Shown one piece after another: positions 24,777 through 36,631 of a stretch of DNA of 64,000 nt (the first letter of the stretch is position 1; every line of letters begins with the position of its first letter). Under the pieces are notes generated by a model that was not told where the DNA came from, did no database searches, and saw only the letters and a program-made list of their open reading frames with translations. This DNA comes from Epiperipatus broadwayi (lineage: Eukaryota; Onychophora; Udeonychophora; Euonychophora; Peripatidae), in NCBI GenBank assembly GCA_028023455.1, contig JAQFVV010006543.1:498001-562000 (forward strand), written 5' to 3'. The position numbers and the translations under genes are program-made.

Positions 24777-27700
24777 TAGTAAATTTTTTTTGAGACTGTC
24801 GCCTTAACATGGAGCAACGAGATAAACACCCACATTCCCTGAGTAAATTTTTTTTTCCCACTGTTGATATATATTATATTAGACATGCAAATCCCTTATA
24901 GTTGATATTTATTAATGTGTGCTTTATATCATATAAAATAATAGTGTAATTATTTAAATCTAAACCCTGTAATGTTTTTCCAAGTCCCGTGAGTAATTTT
25001 ACTCTTAATAAGGATTAATTGTATATATTTAAGACTTCCTTGAAAATGCAAAAATGTGTATATATGTTTTGTTTGACTCGGCGTTTGAATATTAGTTAAA
25101 GATAGACAAACAGTTAAACTTGCTGTAGTGCGTTGCGAGCTGATCATGAGTTATTACTGAACAATTGAAAGTCACGCTATCATAATGTTTATTATTTAAG
25201 AATTTAAAATCACGCTATAAATATGGCATTGAATATCTAATGGTTATTCCAAATGAATATTGTAACAGTCAAGTTTGTACATTCGCGTAACAGAATTCCA
25301 AATCCAAGCAAAAGAGACCGAAGCTGACCAGACTAGGACTGTAACCTCCCGAGTCCGACCGCCCTTCAACTCGTAAGCCAGGACTCCAAGACTCAAGACC
25401 CTACGAATGACCACCTTGAACTTACACGTAGTATACCTCTTTCCACACGGCCGACATAGGTCACGGAGAAGCAATGAGACTCATAACAAAAAAATGGAAT
25501 TTATTAACTGTATATGTTTAAAACTAATTAATGCATCGGAAATCACATATATAATATAGAGAATTTTGAATTGGATTGAAATAAATAAGATCGAGATCAG
25601 AGTAATTTATTAAATTGTATGTTTATTTTTGCAGATTAAATTTGACGATTTTATCTATATTATTCTTGCATTTTACAATTAAAATGCGCGTAGCATCTAA
25701 CATTTTGGAGAGCGCTTTAACCTTCTCTCCTTACAATTAAACTTATTTTACATTGGTTATTTTATTTGATGAAGTTAAATATTGTTTTCATCATTTGCTT
25801 TATCTTATTGATCAGTCACTGCATTGTAGCTATGGGGCAGATTATGCTAATCCCTCTTATTCCATGGTTTTCAGCTAAGCAATCAGACGAAGCCTTGTTT
25901 TCTCATATATGTGAAACATTTAAAGTCAAATTTATCTATAATATTATTATTTCAAACTATTGTACATGAGACCGAAACTAGCTCTTGAATATGTCAGACA
26001 ATGGCTGAGACTTAATTTAAGGGAGGAAGAGTTGGCAACCAAAAAAACCAATGCGCTATAGCGCTGGTAAACAGTTATACTAAATGTCGCTCTGCGGATG
26101 GATTAATATTTAGGGTTTTGTGATCAACACCGGAGCCCTATGACCGATCGCCATGCTGCTAAAAAGGGTTGGGGTGGCTAACACTATTGCCTGGAATTTG
26201 ACGTCAGGTCTTATTCGTGTGCGACCCAAGGAATGTAAGAGGGATGGCCGTTCCGAGTCCCATCTTAAAGAAAAATGCAACATAATGAGAAAGTTTAAAT
26301 GTATAATAAAATTATCACATCCGCCAAGCAAAAGAGTTGAAATAATTTAATATTTAGCCACGAGAACGATAGCTAATCAGTGGAATCATTAGCGCCAACT
26401 CTAATATAGCATTTTTAATATCATATGCTATACGTGGGCGTACTTTTAAATATTCTTTGCTTTCTAGTTTCAATCTCAAATAACACATTTGATTACGCGA
26501 TTAAAAAAAGAAAAAGGGGAAAAGTATATTTGGAGGGCTTTTACAAAATGAAATAAATAACAAATATACTTATTCAAGGCTTGGGTATTGCTTAGTGAAA
26601 ATTAAATTGAAATTTACTTTGGGTTAAAACAAGATTCCCATTTTAAAATTGCAAACAAATAATTAAATAATCAAGGTCAAAATAATAATCAGCACATAGC
26701 CAATTCTTAACAGTTATTTAAGAGGGTTTCGAAACAGCGTGCATTAAGCTACGATAAATAATTATTAAATGAAGAGGGGTCATTCTCTCTTCTCTTTATT
26801 ATTAATATTGAATGCCCACTGTTTCGAGGCATTAGCATATAATTTATATTTTAAAATAAAAAAAGAAATAAAGAAACCATAGTCACAACTGCAGTGAGAA
26901 AATTGAAAATAAAATTATTTAGTTAGGAAACATTAGAAAGTAGGTCAGAATTATATAATTAAATTTAAGAATAAAATTTTACATTTAGCAATTTACTTGA
27001 ATTCAAGATTTTAGAATTAAAATACATTTTATAAGTCTAGACTTAAAGGAAAATTAATATATTGAACTGCAGTTAGAAATGGTGAGGTTACCGGTCATCT
27101 TGTAGTACTTGAGCTGGAGTTACGGGAGTCTTTGTGGCGGCTTGCGGCATCATCTTCTTCCCACGGTTAGAGCGGAGCTGTTATGGCGGCATACTGGTGA
27201 TGGTGGTTTTTTTTGGATGGAAGTAAAGGCCCGTCGCCTTCACTCTGGAGCTTAGCCAAGGCTGCCTGTTTTAGCCCGACATTTTCTCTCGCACAGATAT
27301 AAAATTTATTGTCTTAACTGGATGTCAAAATGTTCACGGTTGCTTTTGGTTCAGGATACACGCTGGATTCCAAAGCTTAACGATGATCAAAGAAGGCAAA
27401 ACTTCACAGCTGTAGCATTCAAGCTGTCAAGGTTTCAAAAAGTAAAGATCTAAGATGGCTCCTCCACTTTACATGGCCTTTTTAAATGATCGCCTTATCA
27501 GCCCACACACCTTGGAATTTCATCTCCATCAAGATTACAAAATTTTTAATTTGCTTATGAAATTAGTGGTTGACTTCAAACATGCTGACATTCCTTTTAG
27601 GTGTTATAACTTTTCTCTGATTATCAACTTTTAATTAAATCGAATTTTAATCAGTTTAATCCGATATTAGATTTTATTTTTAATTAGTCAGGAATTTTGT

Positions 27701-29296
27701 TCTGATTTTATAATTTATGTGTAAAATCCCTGCTGTAAACATATTTTTAATTAGCGAGGTCTCCAAAATAATTTAGAATCAATTAGCTAGATTATTTTAA
27801 AATTGGCTTTTCTTTTTAGAAACCTAAGGCAGGTGTGGCATATACTGATACAATTGTTTACAGCAAAACTTTACTAAACTTTTAATTCTCCGAAAATACT
27901 TTTATTTTTAGAAAAAAATCTTTTTTCTTTTTAAAAAGAAACTTGTCAGCGCATTCGCAATCAATCACCCTTTCAATGTGTTTTTACATAAAATTGGTTT
28001 ATAATAAAAATGAAACTTAAAATTTAATAAATATTTTAATCACGCCACTATGCTATATATGTATATTCAATATAGGTGGATTATATTCCCACATACGAAT
28101 TTAAGTAATAAATTAATAAATTGACGCTACATTATTACTGTTTAAAAATAGTTTAAAAATATTACGCGATAAAATTATACGCTATAACTCTGGCAATACT
28201 ATTCAATTATAGCGTTCTTTCGTATGTGGGTATATAATGCTGTTTATATAGCCGTGATTGCAATTTTTAGCTTACAAATCTTAATTTAGACTTATTAAAC
28301 AGGTTTGAACTTAGCACAGACGAGTGGGTTATTAGGATGGTTGGTGAAACTGTGAGGGACTTGAAGACAACCGTTTCAATATTGTGACAAAATATATGTT
28401 GTAAAAGTTTTTTTTTTCTCTCTTGTCTTTTCCTCCGTGAAATAAGTTAGAGCTCGAGATGCAATACAGTGAGAATACTTCCGTATGATATAGCCTAGAC
28501 AAATAGGCGACCTTACAATGTAATAAATACGCCCGTAGTTAAACGAAAGAAATTTTTTTTTTTGCAAGGCTAAATCTATATAACAGTCCATATTTTATTT
28601 GAACTGATGACATGGCACCCCGGGATAGTCTCTATAAATGAAACTATTTCTAAAATAAATTTTTGTCGTCAATTTAAAAATTTTTATTGATGTAAAGCTT
28701 AAATGTATATATTATTTTGAGAATCAAAATGCGTTATAAATGTGTTACCAGACAGTCAGACGTGAGGGGATTGGGAGATAAACAATTGTCCTAAAAATAA
28801 ATGATCGTAAAAATATTTTGTTTTATATATTTGTATATATGACTTATATAGATGCACGTTTGTTTTAAATGAGGGAAAATAAGATAAATATGCCCGGATC
28901 TAGCGAACATTATATAGATAAGAGTAGGAGATTGGAGAAATTAGATTCAAGTAATAACAAAATAAGCAGCATATTAAATATATTTTCTTTAACAAAATAA
29001 GCAGCATATTAAATATATTTTCTTTAGATATTAGTACTAAAATAAGAGTTAGTTTGCAGCAGATGGAAAACTTTATATGATATAAATTTTATGACAGCAA
29101 AAGTTAGTTAAGGCATTGGTGATATAAGAAGCAGCAAATAGGCCAAAAGACAGGAAGGGAAATAGCCGATTAGCCATTAGTATAGAAAAATAAAAAGTAA
29201 ACTGCACAAAATCCTGAATCCAAATTAATATATATTTTGTAGTAAGTAATTTAGAATTGAATCGTAGAAACCATCATCAGTAGAGACAAAACAAAT
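24777..29296 (+). other. long non-coding leader of the retrotransposon
   Basis: About 4.5 kb lies between the 5' LTR and gag, with no coding region I can recognise on either strand. A GC-richer patch sits at about 27070-27300. A tandem duplication (about 38-bp unit) occurs near 28959-29029. The first bases after the LTR (TAGTAAATTTTTTTTG) do not look like a tRNA-complementary primer-binding site. The nearest TGG, near 24811, is too far away to be convincing. Confidence 0.55.
28959..29029 (+). repeat. short tandem duplication
   Basis: Two adjacent copies of AACAAAATAAGCAGCATATT plus the following AAATATATTTTCTTT, with no interruption. It lies in the retrotransposon leader. Confidence 0.8.
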
Positions 29297-30430
29297 ATGG
29301 AAGACCATCAATACGACTACGGACCAGATGTAAACTCAGCCGAAATTGTGGAATCTCCACCAGCAATAATAATAAAGCCTGAACAGAGATCTGGAATCAG
29401 CAATTTTGAAATTGCGTACCTGATAGATATGTTTAAGAAGAGTGAAGAACGAGCAAGGAAATGGGAGGAGGAAGAACGAAAAAGAGACCAGGAATATCAA
29501 GGATTTGTTGAAGAGGTTTTAAAAGAAATAAGAGATATAAAAAGGGAACAAGCAGCCCTTGCACTCCGGGTAAAACAGTACAACCAAAAACACGGGAATC
29601 CAGAGCCAAACCCTAATGATCCAAAATCATCTAAGGAAGTAAAAGTGGAAGAAGATGATTCAAAAAAAAAAACGATAGGAGAACCAACAGACTTAAACCC
29701 TATAGCTGTATCGATTGATGATCCGGGAAACCAAATAGAACGGCCCATTAATATCCAGATGAGAAAAGATGACACGGACCAAGATGCCAAGACCGCCATA
29801 TGCAAAAATGATGATATATCATCAACCCAGACCAGCAGCAATAGTACCATCTATGCGGACATTAGCAATAGTCGCAAAATTATACCACTTGACATAGGTA
29901 TTCAAACTCAGCTAGCCAAAATGATAACCGTTAAAATCTTTTGCGGTGATATTGGAGAAAATCCCCACCCACATTTAAACAGTTTAAAGGATTTTTTTTA
30001 CTTCTATAGAACTAGCCCACATGAACAGATTACAATAGCCAGTCACAACTTACATAATTATGCAAAGGATTGGTGGACTATGTTAACAGCCAAACCTGAA
30101 GACTTTACAGCCTACACCAAAATCCTTTTAAAGTATTACTAGAGCGACGACCGGCAGAGTAAAATATTAAATGCAGTCAGCCAAGAACAATATGGGACCA
30201 TAAAGGAAACTCACACTCAATTCTTTATACGGCAAACCAATTGTTTGAAAACATTAAATGCATTCGCATTTTCTGATGCCCATATTATCGGCACCATCCA
30301 ACAAAATATGCCGATAGCCATCCAACAATTGGTGATAGGGAGCAGAATTAGAAACATTGAGGAGATGGCCGAATTTCTGACCATGCTCGATTTTACCACT
30401 TGGGCCAAAGAGCCCCCTGACAAAATTTAA
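29297..30430 (+). pseudogene. retrotransposon Gag-like protein with an in-frame stop
   Basis: An ATG opens 281 codons to a TAG at 30140-30142. The same frame then continues open for another 95 codons to a TAA at 30428-30430. Residues about 45-95 are highly charged and heptad-like, probably a coiled coil. Residues about 95-200 are polar linker. From about residue 205 the sequence has the look of a Ty3/gypsy-type capsid domain: IFCGDIGENPHPHL, then HNYAKDWWTMLTAKPEDF and ILLKYY. The TAG falls where such domains continue. Beyond the TAA, shifted frames read NNPRQPPFNNRAN and HGHGPEFGC, perhaps a decayed nucleic-acid-binding tail. Gag would assemble the particle that packages the RNA. The TAG may be a mutation of a Trp codon or a readthrough site. 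Confidence 0.7.
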
Positions 30431-30615
30431 CAAAATTAACAACCCAAGACAGCCGCCGTTTAATAACCGAGCCAACCATCACCTACCAGACCCAGGAGCA
30501 TATTAAATGAAGAAACTCATGGACATGGACCTGAATTCGGATGTGACAAAGACAACAAGTAGACCTTTATGTAAGACCTTTTTTTTAAAAAAAATTTTTC
30601 GTAACTAAGGGAATG

Positions 30616-33445
30616 TGAAACAGGAAGATTGCTCTGCAAGTCTTCGTTTCACCTTTGTCTTACATTTCACCTACCCTTATACCTAAATTTGAATCCCAAA
30701 TCGTTCGTAGTGTGTCTGTACGGCCATTTATATACTAAAATCCCGCCTAAAATAAACCACATAGGCATTATTACTCGTGGAGTCCAATTTTCAACCCTTT
30801 ATTTGTATTGATATATAAATGTCGAGTATGTGCATGTTTACATATTCATTTAAAAGGTTATATAGGTAAAACTACACAGACTACGATGATAACTGTTAAA
30901 TATTAATATCAATCATTGGAATTATATTATTGGATTGTGGTTGTTGAGTTCATTTATTTTAAAAATATTGTGTTGCAATATTTATTTTCTATTGTAGGTA
31001 AAATAATAATTATTAAAAGTAGTTTATAAACGGATTCATGCAATTACAATCTAAATGTGAAATAATTTAATATTTTTCTAAAATTATAAAGTTCCCGCCA
31101 TTGAAAATTATATAAATATAAAATAAGGCTAGGTTGAGAATATAATAGATTTAAAGTAAAACATGTTGGATTATAAATTCACACTTCGTATGTCTACTTA
31201 GGAATTTCCAATTAGCAAAAGTCTTCAACAGAATGAAAGAAATGTTTTAATCTTCTTTCAATCTGAGCATTTACTGGAATTTATAATTGTAAACTAAAAA
31301 AAAACCTTAAAATGGATTCCTTCTGATGTTCAGATAAGAAATAACTAATTGATAAGAATGCAAAAGGTTAAAGGTTTGTCATGCCCCAAGGCAGGTTCTT
31401 TTATAAGATAAACAGTATATATTGAATGTTTTTCTTTTGTTTAGGGGAAGGGAAGAAACAAAAGCTGATTCTGATTCTGATGCTGTTTTTCTGCTGTTTG
31501 ATTTTGCGTTTTGATTTTATTTTCTGAGGTTATAAATTTTTTTATTCTGAGAATTCGGACGGTCTGAACTATTATTTTCGGTATGCTGATCCTGATGTTT
31601 TGCTGACCGACCATCCGTGACTTAAATAATCCGCTTTCAATAAAATGTACAAAATGCTGACCTATCATAGAACCGCCAATATGACTGAGTAGAGTCGGCA
31701 CCGTGGCTATTTTCCTTTCGGAAATAGCTGGCCGCTGCCAATGTACCATCTGACGCATCACCAATATGCCTTAAGGAACCGCCTATGCTGCTGCAAACAG
31801 AGACTGAATTAACATGCTGCTAAATCTTATCCACTCCTGAAATGTGCTCCAGCTTCAACCACCCAAGCAACTGAAAGGTAACAAAATTAACCCAAGAGCT
31901 CTTGTGATCTAAAATCCGCTATAGCAAAAACAAACTCCCTTTTTCTCGCCACACTTATTATCATGTATGTTTTAAAAATGTATATTTAAATTTATTGCTC
32001 GATCTAAACCTTGGGTTAATATCAAATTTAAATTGTTTTATTTGCGTATTTTATGGGCTTGTATTCCCCATTCCTTATAAAGAATGTAATTTTACGTTCA
32101 TGAGTCCCTCCCTTAAATGAGATTTAGTAAGCCGCTCGTTCGATGACTATATTATTTTCTTTATAATACCTAGATTTGATTCATAATCTTCCAGGATGTA
32201 TGCGAGGTGTGGGAATAACTATTGGCAGATGTGGGAGTGCGTGGGTTAATTACATTTTACTTAAATTCTCGCACTCACACCGTCCTTTTAATGTTAAACC
32301 CCATTATTTGTTTTAAGTATTTCTATTGTTATTCTGAGTTTGGGAGAGTGTAGACGCTTTTCATCAATGCAGTGAATTGCTTAAGTGCCCAATCTTTCGT
32401 TATGTCTCCTTTTTTTGAATCGATTATATATATATATTAGTGTTGCTGGCAAGGGTATTCGATGTTGAGATCACTTTGTTCTTTAAAAGGGCTTTAAACG
32501 GCCAAGTCCGTTTCCCCTTTACTTCTTCCTGCGGTTTCCAGTCAATGTGTGTACCAGAGCGTCACACCTGGGGATGCTGACGCAGTTCTTCGCAGCCATA
32601 TGCTAGCATACTCCGATCTTTAGGGCTACGGCCGAGACCAATGTGGGGTGCAACATATGCGTCTGATTTTATGATTTATTTCTTTATTGTCATCACAAAG
32701 TTCCTGTAGTTTAAATGGACTACCACCCTCCATCGTTTCCTAAACCTTGCGAGTACCACTGAATCCCTTTTTAAGTACTTTAAGATAATATCATACTCAC
32801 ACATATATTTCCGCACTAAGCAAGTCGCTGCTGCCAAGCTCATTGGAGCCGCTCTGCATTTCTTCTGAAGTCAGCCTTTATCGTAAAACTATTTAATATC
32901 TTTTATTATAAATAATTCCAGTACTCTTATTCTTGGGCTTCGCATATATTCAAGGTTTAGTAAGGCACATTCGTAAACGATAATTGACCCAGGTTATAGA
33001 TTAACGAGTAAAATGATTTAATCAATTGTAGTTAACCATTTGACGCCACTATTTAATAAATAAATAGTGCCAGAAATAATATTTAGCCACTTAATAAATC
33101 ATGTTAATTTAATCAATTCTTTATGTTAGTGTTTATTTTCTGATTCATCTCATTGTCTCGTATTGTCTGGGTTATACACGTATCTATTAAGACGTTCCAA
33201 ACGCTAGCTGTTAATTTATTTATAAATCTCACGTAGTCTCTTCTCTCTCTCTGACCACCGCGGCCTGAAAAGATGTTGCTATTGTGATGGCGGGTTCGGG
33301 CTCCATCATATTTGGTTGCGTAGTCGATCTGCTGTATTCGAATCCGGTATGACAGGCCCTGAACCCACTTGTGGTGCTGCTTTTCGAGTGTGGTGGAGAA
33401 ACTGTGCAACTTGTTTATGAAATGTGCGAATTCTTACCGTTACAA
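30616..33445 (+). repeat. 3' LTR of the gag-only retrotransposon
   Basis: It is 2,830 bp and nearly identical to 21913-24776. Just upstream is AACTAAGGGAATG, a weak purine-rich tract that could serve as plus-strand primer. It ends TTACA at 33445, followed by the ATGC duplication. Confidence 0.85.
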
Positions 33446-33526
33446 TGCAAATATTTTGCTTGTATTTCTGTTTTCTGTTAATCACTTATTTTGTTATATT
33501 CATTTGTTCTCATTATTTCAATATTT

Positions 33527-33635
33527 TTTTTTAAGTGTCATAGCATCGGCCGGGACGCGAACTCGTAACCTGGGCAACTGCCTGCAAGTGCAAGGCAGTC
33601 GCACTGACCTCTCGACCACCAATGCAAGACCATTG
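33527..33635 (-). repeat. tRNA-derived SINE (minus)
   Basis: A perfect 11-bp target-site duplication TTTCAATATTT lies at 33516-33526 and 33636-33646. On the minus strand it contains an A box (TGGTCGAGAGG), a CTGCC...GGCAG anticodon-like stem, a B box of the GTTCGCGTCCC type and the GATGCTATGACACTT tail with a short A run. It is the close relative of the SINE 0.5 kb downstream, in the opposite orientation. The ORF 33369-33707 that crosses it is incidental. Confidence 0.85.
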
Positions 33636-34041
33636 TTTCAATATTTGAGCCAAAAATATCAAAGAATATCTTTATGTAAACATTCATCAATAAATGTTTT
33701 TTCGTAATATGTGAAATTTAATAACCGTCACAAAAAGTATTATAGAAGTTAAACAAATCATGAATAACAGAATCAGATATAAAAGCAAATTAGTCATTTG
33801 TTACATTGGCTCATATTGAATGCTGATTGTACATTTTATTATATAAAATTTAACTAATGACATTCTGAATTTTATTTCAATAGAGAAAAATCAAACAATT
33901 TTTTTGTGATTCATTTTAGTTTAATTTTAGCCAATTTTGCTGCCCTGTGCAAATATGTGGTTTACACAGGTGAGAGCACTGGTCCTGCTTACAATAATAT
34001 GTAAACAATTAAATAATTATTCTCTCTAAACATAAAATTAT

Positions 34042-34152
34042 TTGTCTTGCATTGGTGGTCAAGAGGTCAGCATGACTGCCTTGCACTTGCAGGCAGTTGC
34101 CCGGGTTGCGGGTTCACGTCCCAGCTGATGCTATGACACTTAAAAAAAAAAA
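34042..34152 (+). repeat. tRNA-derived SINE (plus)
   Basis: A duplication ACATAAAATTAT lies at 34030-34041 and 34153-34164. The A box TGGTCAAGAGG and B box GGGTTCACGTCCC are well kept. The body ends GATGCTATGACACTT and then a run of A. RNA polymerase III transcription and LINE-driven retroposition are inferred from the class. The tRNA-like part has extra bases in its anticodon arm, so it is not a functional tRNA. Confidence 0.85.
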
Positions 34153-34459
34153 ACATAAAATTATCGAATATGTGATATAATCATAATAAAGTGTGATGAT
34201 GTTATACTTTATTTTTAAAACTCAAATTGTAATTCAATAACTTTTTGATTTTAATAATTGATATGAATAAAAAAAATTAAGATTATGCAGATATTTAATT
34301 TCAACAAATTACTTAATCTCTTAGTTTTCATAATGCATGTTAAAACCACAGCAATTTTTAATCTAACCCATATACATAAAGAGATCTAGGGATGGAGACT
34401 TAAATCTAATACCATTATTGATTAATAAAACTTACTATAGATGGCACTAGAGTAGAGAG

Positions 34460-34978
34460 CTTTAATTGTAAAAAGAGTTTAAATATATATATATATAGAA
34501 ATAAACAATATTAGGTGCGATTTAATATATGATAATAGTAAGGGAAGTAGTTTATTGCTTAAGGCTCGAACAGGATCTTTAGCAATAAGAGAATATACAT
34601 GTAAATGGAAAAATATGAGTGATTTAGTGCGTAAATTATGTAAGGAAAGAATAGAAAATATTAGGCATCTGTTAATTGAATGTAAATGCTTGAAAACAGC
34701 AAGGGCACATATAATGAAGTTATGGAAGAATAAATATGAAAAAAGTGATTATACAGAAAGTGGATTATTGGTCTTTATGTTGGGTTTGGGAAAAGATAAG
34801 GGGGATTTAGATATAAAAGCCATAGAGTTGACAAAGATTATGTTGTGGAAATGGGATGGAACCGAATATGGGAAGACTTAGACTGGGGAATGTAAAATAA
34901 AGTAGCTAATAGGTTTCTCTGGGCATAATTGCTGAGAGATTCTTGACTTCATTTAAGGAGACATTACATCACATCACA
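34460..34978 (+). pseudogene. LINE 3' relic with open C-terminal frame
   Basis: A 108-codon open frame (34555-34881) corresponds to the C-terminal part of the LINE protein. It starts KARTGSLAIREYTCKW, then LCKERIENIRHLLIECKCL, in which the Cys-His motif keeps its last Cys-His-Cys but the first Cys is replaced by Arg in this copy, and ends in TKIMLWKWDG. The 3' end carries the CATCACATCACATG tail at about 34970. Compared with the copy at 8467-9770 it lacks the reverse-transcriptase portion. Confidence 0.75.
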
Positions 34979-35470
34979 TGTTTAGTCATAAAATTAATTA
35001 CGCTTTTATGACATATTTGCCTTTTAAAATTAACATCTATCATAAGTTAAGAAATTTAATAATTACATTTTTAAAGGATAAAAATTTAGGGATAGTTTAA
35101 TTAGATTAATATTAAAATATATGGGATTTTTAAAATTAGAACTTATAATGTAAATTGACAATATAGTAATTAAGTTTCATTACAGTCCAACACTTTGACA
35201 TAGCTGATTGTACTATACTATTCAGAATCACTTTTGTCTTCATTTGAGTTTCCTTTTGGTAAAAGAAGAGTGCAATAAATAAGTGGATAGCATTTTTTCA
35301 ATTATTTTATATACAATAATATGGGGTATAATTTTGAATATACTGTTATAACACAAATTTGGTAATTTTTAATCCCAAAGAGAATCTCATGAAAGTCATT
35401 TTTATATGGTGATGAACTTTAAGAAAAGGGGGATATGGAGTTGACTTAATATCTTAATAATAGACAATTA

Positions 35471-36091
35471 ACCCAAAATAAGTACAATTAATATGTGATA
35501 TCGCTATCCATTCTCAAATGTCCTAATTTCAATTGAACAGATATCTATCTCAATACCTTCCTAATTATGTCTCTCTTTTACTAAAATCAAATTAGTTTGA
35601 ATTTAGCTTTCTTAGTTTATATTTTATACCCCTTGTTTATATTTTAGCAGTATCTTTCACACTGGTTATAGTCTAGACAGGCTGTAAATTAAAATTATCT
35701 TTCTAAAAAAATTACTACTTTATTTTTTACATTTTAAGATAAATACAATAAAGTTTATTCAGTATTAAAAAGCAAATTCATTTTAATATAATAACTGATT
35801 ATGAGAAAGCAAAACAAGCTAAAAAGAATTAGATCCTCTTTTTTTAAAAAAAAAAAATAGTACTTTTTCCATTTAAGACAAATAAAAAAAGATTTGCAAC
35901 TGATGTCAACAATAAGAAGCAAATTTATTAAATTATACCAAAGCAAATAATAGAATACTGATAGGGTAAGGTACCTAAGTCCTATTTTATGTTTAATTGA
36001 TTCATTAAACATAGCCTTGACAATATGAAACTGTACTCAGTTGAATAATCAATAAATTTAAGATTTTTTTATTTGAAAATATGAATTATCA
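35471..36091. other. AT-rich non-coding DNA
   Basis: No gene or bounded element. The ORF at 35755-36012 (minus) translates as a low-complexity Phe/Leu/Lys-rich chain typical of AT-rich DNA. Confidence 0.55.
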
Positions 36092-36105
36092 TAATAAAAG
36101 ATAAT

Positions 36106-36342
36106 CACATGCTCACTACTTTTATGCTTGCACATAACTGTTATTAAAACAGGCAAAACTCTCCATACACTAGTGCCACTCAGTGCCAGCCAGAGTAATC
36201 AATGGATGCCAGAAGGCTTGTGCATAAAATCACCATATTGGATGAGCAGGCACTAGATGGGGATTTTATGCACAAGCCTTCTGGCATCCATTGATTACTC
36301 TGGCACTGAGTGGCACTACTGTATGGAGAGTTTTGCCTGTTT
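36106..36342. mobile_element. hammerhead family A, short inverted insertion
   Basis: A perfect 14-bp duplication TAATAAAAGATAAT at 36092-36105 and 36343-36356 brackets 237 bp. The two arms (about 36151-36228 and 36258-36342) are inverted copies of the part of the family-A unit just downstream of the ribozyme cleavage point (GGCTTGTGCATAAAATC and AGGCAAAACTCTCC landmarks). The ribozyme itself is missing: the loop begins at ATATTGGATGAG, the 3' half of stem I. Confidence 0.85.
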
Positions 36343-36631
36343 TAATAAAAGATAATACTGACTTACAAATCAATTTATAAATTCAAGGTGGAATTTAAAA
36401 CCTCATAGTATTTGCAATTGATGGATTTGCTTCAAACTTTTAGTATTATTTGTCTTTTCAATTTTTTATTTGGTTTTGAAAAAGAGGTGGAGGAAGGAAA
36501 AAAAATATAATCAACTATAAATTTTCTTTTTCTTTTGAAAATTGATTTGGCATAATAGTATATGTTATTGATTTGCAACTTCATTTATAAATAAAATATA
36601 TAATTTCAGAAGTCTTATTACTTGTAATTGA

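Larger units (their letters stand above)
21913..33445 (+). mobile_element. 11.5-kb LTR retrotransposon with gag but no pol
   Basis: Two nearly identical direct repeats (LTRs of 2,864 and 2,830 bp) start TGAAACAGG and end TTACA. They enclose 5,839 bp. A 4-bp ATGC precedes the first LTR (21909-21912) and follows the second (33446-33449), consistent with one integration event. Inside, about 4.5 kb of non-coding DNA precedes a gag-like ORF (29297-30430). Only 185 bp separate gag from the 3' LTR, and no protease, reverse transcriptase, RNase H or integrase can be read on either strand. No clear primer-binding site follows the 5' LTR. The high LTR identity implies a recent insertion, so this is probably a non-autonomous family mobilised in trans rather than an old ruin. 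Confidence 0.85.
33730..35470 (+). repeat. old duplicated block, copy 2
   Basis: Aligns with 8150-11050 in the same orientation on both sides of the LINE piece, for example the segments near 34260-34450 and 35010-35440. It lacks the family-B insertion of the first copy and instead carries the plus-strand SINE near its left end. Confidence 0.5.

Noticed and set aside
24811-24830. TGGAGCAACGAG as primer-binding site of the LTR retrotransposon
   Set aside because: It is about 35 bp from the LTR end, and I could not match it to a tRNA 3' end.
29497-29850. 117-codon minus-strand ORF
   Set aside because: Antisense shadow of the gag ORF.
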